A stretch of DNA of 8,390 bases, taken from the NCBI GenBank assembly GCA_036374435.1, contig DASUTU010000002.1, positions 1 to 8,390 on the forward strand, written 5' to 3'. Positions 4,565 to 8,390 of the stretch are shown here, one piece after another (position 1 is the stretch's first letter; each line of letters starts with the position of its first letter). The stretch is from CALGFI01 sp036374435 (GTDB lineage: Bacteria > Actinomycetota > UBA4738 > HRBIN12). The translations under genes and the position numbers were made by a program. The notes below the pieces were generated by a model. That model did not search any database. It was given only the letters and a program-made list of their open reading frames with translations, and was not told the DNA's origin.

Positions 4565-4648
4565 ATGGCGAGGACCCGGAGCAGATCTGGAAGCCGATCG
4601 AAACTCGCCCGCGAAGGCGTCAGCCCCGGGGCTCGACGGTCACGCTGA
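4565..4648 (+). CDS. Possible 27-residue Arg/Ser-rich peptide
   Basis: ATG to TGA, 27 codons: MARTRSRSGSRSKLAREGVS then PGARRSR. GAGGAGGGG lies just before the ATG and a TACCAT box (about 4539-4544) a further ~13 bases up, so the start looks like a real gene start. The frame overlaps the end of the SpoIID gene on the other strand. It may be a short basic peptide or the 5' stub of a gene lost by rearrangement. Chance is also possible in GC-rich DNA. Confidence 0.2.
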   Translation: MARTRSRSGSRSKLAREGVSPGARRSR

Positions 4649-5933
4649 GCTCGTCACCGCCCGAGATCGTGACGCGCTCCCGCTCGAGCGTGAGGTCCTC
4701 GAGCGTCGCCCCCTCGTCCGAGGGCACGAGCCGCATCGAACGGAGTCCGCTCGCCACCTTGACGTCGATCAGTCCGGGCTCCGGGTACGGCTCCGGCCGG
4801 AGCCCTCCGTAGTAGTAGGCCAGGATGTCCGAGGCCGACATCCCGCGCAGGGCCTTGCCGTACGCTCCCCACTGCACCATGCCCACGCCGTGCCCCCATC
4901 CCCGGCCGGTCATCACGACCGCCCCTCCCTCCGTGGACAGGTCCATCCACCGCGACGGCACGGTGACGGGGAGCCGGGTGCCGCGGTTGCTCGGCCCCGG
5001 GTAGCGGGCGGGCATGAGGCACGGGGCCCAGGTGTTCACGGCGTCGCGGAACGTGGACAGGTCCATCGAGCGCGTCGTCCCGCCCCCCGAGACCTCGACG
5101 GTCGGCCGGTCGAACCTCACGGACGAGATCGAACGCCGGGGCGGCCAGAGCCCGGCGGCGCCGAGGAACCGACGCAGTTCCTCCAGCGGCACCCGCGCGG
5201 TCCAGCGCGACGTCGGCGAGGCGCCGTCGTCCTCCTCCGACACCGGCCGCAGGTAAGGGAGCGGGGCGCTGCCGAACACCTCGTCGTTGCCGAGCGTCGA
5301 ACCGTTCGAGGTCGAGAAGTACACGGTGTCCGCCGGCCGGCCTTCGAACACCAGCACGCGGCCGGCGGTGCGCCGGACGGCGCGGTACCACCGGCGAACC
5401 TCGGGCGTTCTCGGAACGGGGATGCCGCGGTAGACCTGGCACGCGGTCGTGGCGCAGATCATCTGGTCGGGCGTTCCGCCCTCCGGGCCGGTCCAGCCGA
5501 TCCGGGCCAGCGCGTAGCTTCGCGCCGCGATCGCCTGGGCCTCGAGCGCGGCCCGAGGCCACGACGGCGGGACCTCGGCGATCCCCTCCAGGTACCGCTC
5601 GAACGACACGGTCACCATCAGCGAGAGCGAGCCGTCCTCCGATCGCTCGACGGTCACCTCGCCCGGGTACCGAGCGACCAGCCGTCGTCGCTCGGCGTCG
5701 ACGCATCGGGATCGGGTCGGCGGGTAGAGCCCGCGGACCAGGAAGGAGCCTCCGTCGGGCGGCGTCGCGCGGACGGAGGTCTGTCCCGGCTCCACCACGG
5801 CGTCCGACGGAGACGGCGAGGGCGGGACCGGCTCCGTCGGCTCCTCGGTGGGAGGCGAGCTCGTACATGCCGTCAGGACCACGAGGGAGGCGATCACGAC
5901 CCGGCGGACCGAGGACGATGCGCGAGGAGGCAT
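4620..5933 (-). CDS. SpoIID/LytB-domain lipoprotein
   Basis: A 437-residue exported protein. Residues 9-23 form a lipoprotein signal with lipobox LTAC (lipidation at C23), then a Pro/Ser/Glu-rich linker to about 55. The SpoIID domain follows: ERYLEGIAEVPPSWPRAALE with the likely catalytic Glu at E120, QAIAARSYALARIG, the CATTACQVYRG stretch, and the signature GWGHGVGMVQWGAYGKALRG in 343-364. The tail LRPEPYPEPGLIDVKVASGL ends the domain. SpoIID is a lytic transglycosylase acting on peptidoglycan glycan strands. In non-sporulating Actinomycetota the related lipoproteins probably remodel the cell wall; that role is inferred. There is no SD; a TAGCGT box ending eight bases before the ATG suggests a leaderless start. 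It is divergent from the GYD gene. Confidence 0.9.
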   Translation of the reverse strand: MPPRASSSVRRVVIASLVVLTACTSSPPTEEPTEPVPPSPSPSDAVVEPGQTSVRATPPDGGSFLVRGLYPPTRSRCVDAERRRLVARYPGEVTVERSEDGSLSLMVTVSFERYLEGIAEVPPSWPRAALEAQAIAARSYALARIGWTGPEGGTPDQMICATTACQVYRGIPVPRTPEVRRWYRAVRRTAGRVLVFEGRPADTVYFSTSNGSTLGNDEVFGSAPLPYLRPVSEEDDGASPTSRWTARVPLEELRRFLGAAGLWPPRRSISSVRFDRPTVEVSGGGTTRSMDLSTFRDAVNTWAPCLMPARYPGPSNRGTRLPVTVPSRWMDLSTEGGAVVMTGRGWGHGVGMVQWGAYGKALRGMSASDILAYYYGGLRPEPYPEPGLIDVKVASGLRSMRLVPSDEGATLEDLTLERERVTISGGDELSVTVEPRG

Positions 5934-5941
5934 CGTTGCGC

Positions 5942-5947
5942 ACGCTA
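5942..5947 (-). promoter_or_regulatory. Leaderless -10 box (TAGCGT) of the SpoIID-domain gene
   Basis: TAGCGT on the minus strand ends eight bases before the ATG (5931-5933). The same hexamer stands before the DUF1232 gene in the same geometry. The intervening bases hold no SD. No good -35 is visible. Confidence 0.45.
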
Positions 5948-5995
5948 CCAGCCCGGTCTTCGAGCGCGGATCCGAACCGCCTTCTCGGAGGCAGA

Positions 5996-6025
5996 TTCGA
6001 CAGCCCGGCGTCCCGCCGATACCGT
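5996..6025 (+). promoter_or_regulatory. Sigma70-type promoter of the GYD gene
   Basis: TTCGAC (5996-6001), an 18-base spacer, and TACCGT (6020-6025) give a reasonable -35/-10 pair. It ends 27 bases before the ATG at 6053, leaving room for the SD AAAGGGGG (6041-6048). It lies back-to-back with the SpoIID promoter within the 119-base divergent gap. Confidence 0.5.
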
Positions 6026-6052
6026 CCGGGTCTTTGCGGGAAAGGGGGATCG

Positions 6053-6382
6053 ATGCCGCGGTACCTCTGGCGCGGGTCGTACACCACGGATGGGATCCGA
6101 GGGCTCCTCAACGAAGGCGGGACGAGCCGCCGGGAGGCCGTCGAGCGGCTGACGGTGGACGAGCTGGGCGGGATGGTCGAAGCGTTCTACTTCGCGTTCG
6201 GCGGCCACGACGTGGTGGTCATCGCCGACGTGCCCGATCCCGCGACGGCGGCCGCGATCACCATGACCATCCGCGCATCGGGCGCGGTCGAGGTCGAGAC
6301 CGCCGTGCTCCTCACGCCCGAGGAGATCGACGCCGCGGCCGAGAAGGCCTCCGCCGTCGCGTACCGCCCGCCGGGGGGCTGA
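6053..6382 (+). CDS. GYD-domain protein
   Basis: A 109-residue protein matching the GYD family (PF08734). It opens MPRYLWRGSYTTDGIRGLLN, followed by RREAVERLTVDELGGMVEAF, YFAFGGHDVVVIADVPDPAT, and AAITMTIRASGAVEVETAVL. These are alternating strands and helices of a ferredoxin-like alpha/beta fold. The family's reaction is unknown; members resemble small dimeric alpha+beta-barrel proteins. The ATG was chosen because AAAGGGGG sits four bases upstream and the family N-terminus starts there. It is complete, cytosolic and probably monocistronic, since a strong hairpin follows at 6407-6435. Confidence 0.88.
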   Translation: MPRYLWRGSYTTDGIRGLLNEGGTSRREAVERLTVDELGGMVEAFYFAFGGHDVVVIADVPDPATAAAITMTIRASGAVEVETAVLLTPEEIDAAAEKASAVAYRPPGG

Positions 6383-6406
6383 CCGAATGGCAGACTGCGC
6401 GCTCGG

Positions 6407-6435
6407 GGACGTTCGCCTCCGTAGGGCGAACGTCC
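6407..6435 (+). terminator. Strong 11-bp hairpin after the GYD gene
   Basis: GGACGTTCGCC (6407-6417) and GGCGAACGTCC (6425-6435) are perfectly complementary, with a 7-base loop, 24 bases after the GYD stop. The stem is terminator-grade but is followed by GGGCGTCG rather than Ts. A U-less terminator, an mRNA-stabilising stem or an operator for the next gene are all possible. Confidence 0.5.
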
Positions 6436-6524
6436 GGGCGTCGTAGGCTGCACGAGGGGCTCCCGCTTCGGCCCCCGACGCTCGATACTCGCAACGCCCG
6501 CAGCCCGCATCCAGGAGGTGGACG

Positions 6525-6800
6525 TTGGGCGGCTCGTATCCGTTGCAGCAGGTCTCGACATCCGGGACTGTCGTCAAGGTTCCGGGCGGTGAGGTGGACC
6601 CCATCCACGTCGCCCGGCAGCTCGCCCCGATCTCGGCGGCGTTGTCCCGGGTGCTCGAGGAGGACCGGGACGGCTACCTGCAGCAGATCGAGGTGGCGCT
6701 CTCGATCACCGGCGACGGCGACATCGCGTTCATCAAGTCCGGCGGCGAGGCCGCTCTCAAGCTCACGATCGCCCGGCAGCGCGAGATTCGGATCCCATAG
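6525..6800 (+). CDS. Small protein with Trypco/Pepco-like C-terminus
   Basis: 91 residues starting at TTG, decided by a full SD AGGAGGTG (6513-6520) four bases before it. The N-terminus has a strand (GTVVKVPGG), then a helix (PIHVARQLAPISAALSRVLE), then IEVALSITGDGDIAFIKSGG and EAALKLTIARQ. The last part follows the pattern 'VEVxFGIKxSGexG-IAK--gEAnfKVTLxW' that I associate with trypsin- and peptidase-co-occurring domains (Trypco1/Pepco). These are thought to be partner domains in peptidase-based effector or conflict systems. The resemblance is by eye only. No peptidase, NTPase or TPR gene adjoins it. It has no signal or membrane helix. Its stop lies 11 bases from that of the convergent MFS gene. 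Confidence 0.7.
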   Translation: MGGSYPLQQVSTSGTVVKVPGGEVDPIHVARQLAPISAALSRVLEEDRDGYLQQIEVALSITGDGDIAFIKSGGEAALKLTIARQREIRIP

Positions 6801-6811
6801 GTCCGAAGGGG

Positions 6812-8041
6812 TCAGAACGGCTCGTGCGGCGGGATCGCCGCCGCGTCCACCCGTTGCGCCGTCGAAACGGTGTCGGCGAGCGCCGTGATCCCGAGGGCGA
6901 GGAGCACTGGGATCCCCAGGGAGACCCGCAGGTCGGTCACCCGCGTCCCGAGCCCGATCGCCGCCGGACCGAGGATCGAGCCCACGTAGCTCATCGTTAC
7001 CACCCAGCCGAGCTCGTCCCGGCGCTCGTCCGATCCGAGATGACCGGCCGCGCTGAATGCAAGCGGCACCACGGGCGCGAGGCCCAGTCCGAGGACCACG
7101 AACCCGGCCGCGGCCGTCCACGGGTTCGGCACCACCAGGCCAAGCGAGAGCGCGCCCGCCGCCAACAACCCCCCGGCCCGAACCACGCGGACCGGCCCGA
7201 ACGCCGCCGAGAGCCGGTCGCCGAACAGGCGCGAGGTCGTCATCCCGAACGCGAACGCGGCCACCCCGGCGGCGCCGACCGCGGCGCTCGTCTCGAGCTC
7301 GTCGGTCAGGTAGACCGCGCCCCAGTCGTAGATGGCCCCCTCGGCGAGGAACGCAGCGAATCCGACCGCTCCGAGGGCGATCACTCGCCCGGCGACCCTC
7401 GCTCGCACCCCGGTATGTGGCGGCTCGGGCGCGGCCTCCGTGGCCGTGGGGAGCTCGCCGGGCCCGAGCAGACCGCGCAAGAGCGGCAGGCTCGACAGGG
7501 CGATCACGGCGGCGACCACGGCGAAGTGCTCGAGGGGGGAGGAGCGCAGCCTGGCGGCCAGGACGGAGCCCCCCGCGCTCGCGAGCATCCCGGCGCTCCA
7601 CAGGCCGTGCAAGCCGGACAGGATGGGGCGGCCGATCCGGCGCTCGACCCCGACGCCGTTCGCGTTCATCGCCACGTCGAGCATCCCCGCGACGAGCCCC
7701 AGCGCGGCGAGCGAGAGCGCCAGTCCCGCCAGGGTTCGGGCGATCGCCGGCCCCAGCAGGGCCGCCCCGAGCAGCGGCGTGGTCACCCGGATCACGGCCC
7801 GGCTGCCGAACCGGCGCACCGGCCAGCCGGCCAGACGCGTTCCGGCGAACGTCCCCGCCGCGAACCCGACCAGGGCCGCGCCGAGCCCGGACGCCGACAG
7901 CCCGGCCTGGTCCTTGATCGCGGGGAGCCGCGGGCCGAGCGATCCCGCCACCAGGGCGTGCAGCCCGAAGGCGGCGGCGACGCTCAGGCGGGCCCGGCCG
8001 AGGCGGGTTCGGAACGGGGCGAGGGTGGGCACGAGGCCCAT
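6812..8041 (-). CDS. MFS transporter, YbjJ-like
   Basis: A 409-residue polytopic membrane protein with about 12 hydrophobic helices in two halves, the usual MFS length. The first half has GSLGPRLPAIKDQAGLSASG with LGAALVGFAAGTFAG, then GMLDVAMNANGVGVERR and LHGLWSAGML. The second half has YDWGAVYLTDELE and FAFGMTTSRLFGDRLSAAFG. The RLPxI...LS..LG motif and DW.AVYL...FxxxMTxxRLxGDRL match the YbjJ/fucose-permease-like group of MFS. The substrate is unknown and export is likely but inferred. I take the ATG at 8039-8041 because the frame before it is Arg-rich shadow of the histidine kinase gene. The SD is weak (GAGG about 15 bases up), and 44 bases separate it from the kinase stop, so coupled expression is possible. 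Confidence 0.88.
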   Translation of the reverse strand: MGLVPTLAPFRTRLGRARLSVAAAFGLHALVAGSLGPRLPAIKDQAGLSASGLGAALVGFAAGTFAGTRLAGWPVRRFGSRAVIRVTTPLLGAALLGPAIARTLAGLALSLAALGLVAGMLDVAMNANGVGVERRIGRPILSGLHGLWSAGMLASAGGSVLAARLRSSPLEHFAVVAAVIALSSLPLLRGLLGPGELPTATEAAPEPPHTGVRARVAGRVIALGAVGFAAFLAEGAIYDWGAVYLTDELETSAAVGAAGVAAFAFGMTTSRLFGDRLSAAFGPVRVVRAGGLLAAGALSLGLVVPNPWTAAAGFVVLGLGLAPVVPLAFSAAGHLGSDERRDELGWVVTMSYVGSILGPAAIGLGTRVTDLRVSLGIPVLLALGITALADTVSTAQRVDAAAIPPHEPF

Positions 8042-8085
8042 CTTGAGGCGGCCGACCTCGCGACGACCACCGCAAGGACCGCCCG

Positions 8086-8390
8086 CTATGCGGCGGGCGG
8101 CCGGTATTCGACGGTGGTGCCTTCGCCGGGGGCGCTTCGAAGGTCGAACCGCCCCCCGGCGAGCTCCACGCGTTCGCGCAGGGCCGGAAGCCCGAGGTGC
8201 CCCGGCTGGAGCCGATCCACACGGTCGTTCATCAGGAAGCCGCGCCCGTCGTCGGTCACGGTCACGAGGACGCCGCCTTGGTGGTCGGCGATCGTGATCC
8301 GAGTCTCCTTGGCCGAGGCGTATTTCCGGACGTTCGAGACGCACTCGAGCACGCCCCGGTAGGCGATCGTGCGGATCTCTGCCGACAAGG
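8086..8390 (-). CDS. Histidine kinase, C-terminal ATPase domain (partial, runs off the right edge)
   Basis: The visible 101 codons are the end of a NarL/DesK-class sensor kinase HATPase_c domain. The N box is AYRGVLECVSNVRKYASA (Asn present), the G1 box is VTDDGRGF, and the G2 region is GHLGLPALRERVELAGG, then FDLRSAPGEGTTVEYRPP before TAG. The sensor and dimerisation (HisKA_3) parts are beyond the window. The TTG at 8386-8388 reads as an internal Leu. The protein would autophosphorylate and pass phosphate to a NarL-type regulator, which is not visible here: the gene after it is the MFS transporter. The degenerate regulator at 818-1387 lacks the Asp to serve as its partner. Confidence 0.88.
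   Translation of the reverse strand, partial: LSAEIRTIAYRGVLECVSNVRKYASAKETRITIADHQGGVLVTVTDDGRGFLMNDRVDRLQPGHLGLPALRERVELAGGRFDLRSAPGEGTTVEYRPPAA

Noticed and set aside
3247..4812. Very long plus-strand open frame opposite the oxidoreductase and 118-aa genes
   Set aside because: It is a shadow: low-complexity Ser/Pro/Arg/Ala composition, no SD, and it lies antisense to well-recognised genes. Long false frames are common at this GC content.
4407..6152. Long plus-strand open frame opposite the SpoIID gene
   Set aside because: Arg/Gly/Pro/His-rich shadow with no domain pattern; the minus strand has a convincing lipoprotein with SpoIID motifs.
8079..8100. CCGCCCGC/GCGGGCGG hairpin at the end of the histidine kinase gene as a terminator
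   Set aside because: It lies within the last codons and stop of the kinase gene, has no U run, and such stems are expected by chance in DNA this GC-rich.
6312..8362. Long open frames on both strands overlapping the MFS gene
   Set aside because: Arg/Pro/Gly-rich translations without hydrophobic periodicity; the MFS frame alone shows twelve helices and family motifs.
818..8390. Degenerate regulator and right-edge histidine kinase as a two-component pair
   Set aside because: They are 7 kb apart and the regulator lacks the phosphoacceptor Asp, so pairing is not supported.

Overview
High-GC DNA with compact, mostly SD-led genes, TAnnnT-type -10 boxes and two apparently leaderless starts. The content (SpoIID/LytB lipoprotein, coenzyme-F420-type NADP oxidoreductase, GYD protein, YbjJ-like MFS exporter, NarL-type regulators, a kinase relic with an IDV metal motif) fits an uncultured Actinomycetota lineage, perhaps near Thermoleophilia. 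This placement is an inference; no rRNA or marker gene lies in the window.

Left part (1-1500): a small secreted four-cysteine protein on the minus strand has a 349-base upstream region with tandem Shine-Dalgarno-like repeats and interleaved inverted repeats that look like RNA structure. Further right is a minus-strand NarL/LuxR-type regulator whose receiver domain has lost its phosphoacceptor Asp. Two CRP/FNR-like operators 23 bp apart lie just upstream of it.

Middle-left (1500-2490): no intact normal-sized gene. On the minus strand there are short reading frames and pieces: a Rieske-like N-terminus directly after a membrane tail with an FRGPEWSWVWPW motif (both suggest a cytochrome bc-type complex), a lone TM segment, a 34-aa frame and a 43-aa membrane tail. 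On the plus strand is the last ~58 residues of a LuxR-family regulator, cut inside its HTH. This looks like a deposit of gene fragments.

Middle (2490-6050): a leaderless DUF1232 membrane protein converges on a kinase relic with two single-base frameshifts and no N-terminal part. Then, all on the minus strand, come a complete F420-type NADP oxidoreductase with a 16-bp perfect palindrome before its start, an unrecognised 118-aa protein, and a SpoIID/LytB-domain lipoprotein.

Right part (5940-8390): a divergent promoter region separates the SpoIID gene from a plus-strand GYD-domain gene. A strong hairpin follows, then a 91-aa protein with a Trypco/Pepco-like C-terminus. An MFS transporter faces it convergently, preceded by the C-terminal ATPase domain of a histidine kinase that runs off the right edge. 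I see no CRISPR array, tRNA, rRNA, transposase or phage gene. The least ordinary parts are the fragment deposit, the double-frameshift kinase, the structured leader at 655-725 and the tandem CRP-like sites.
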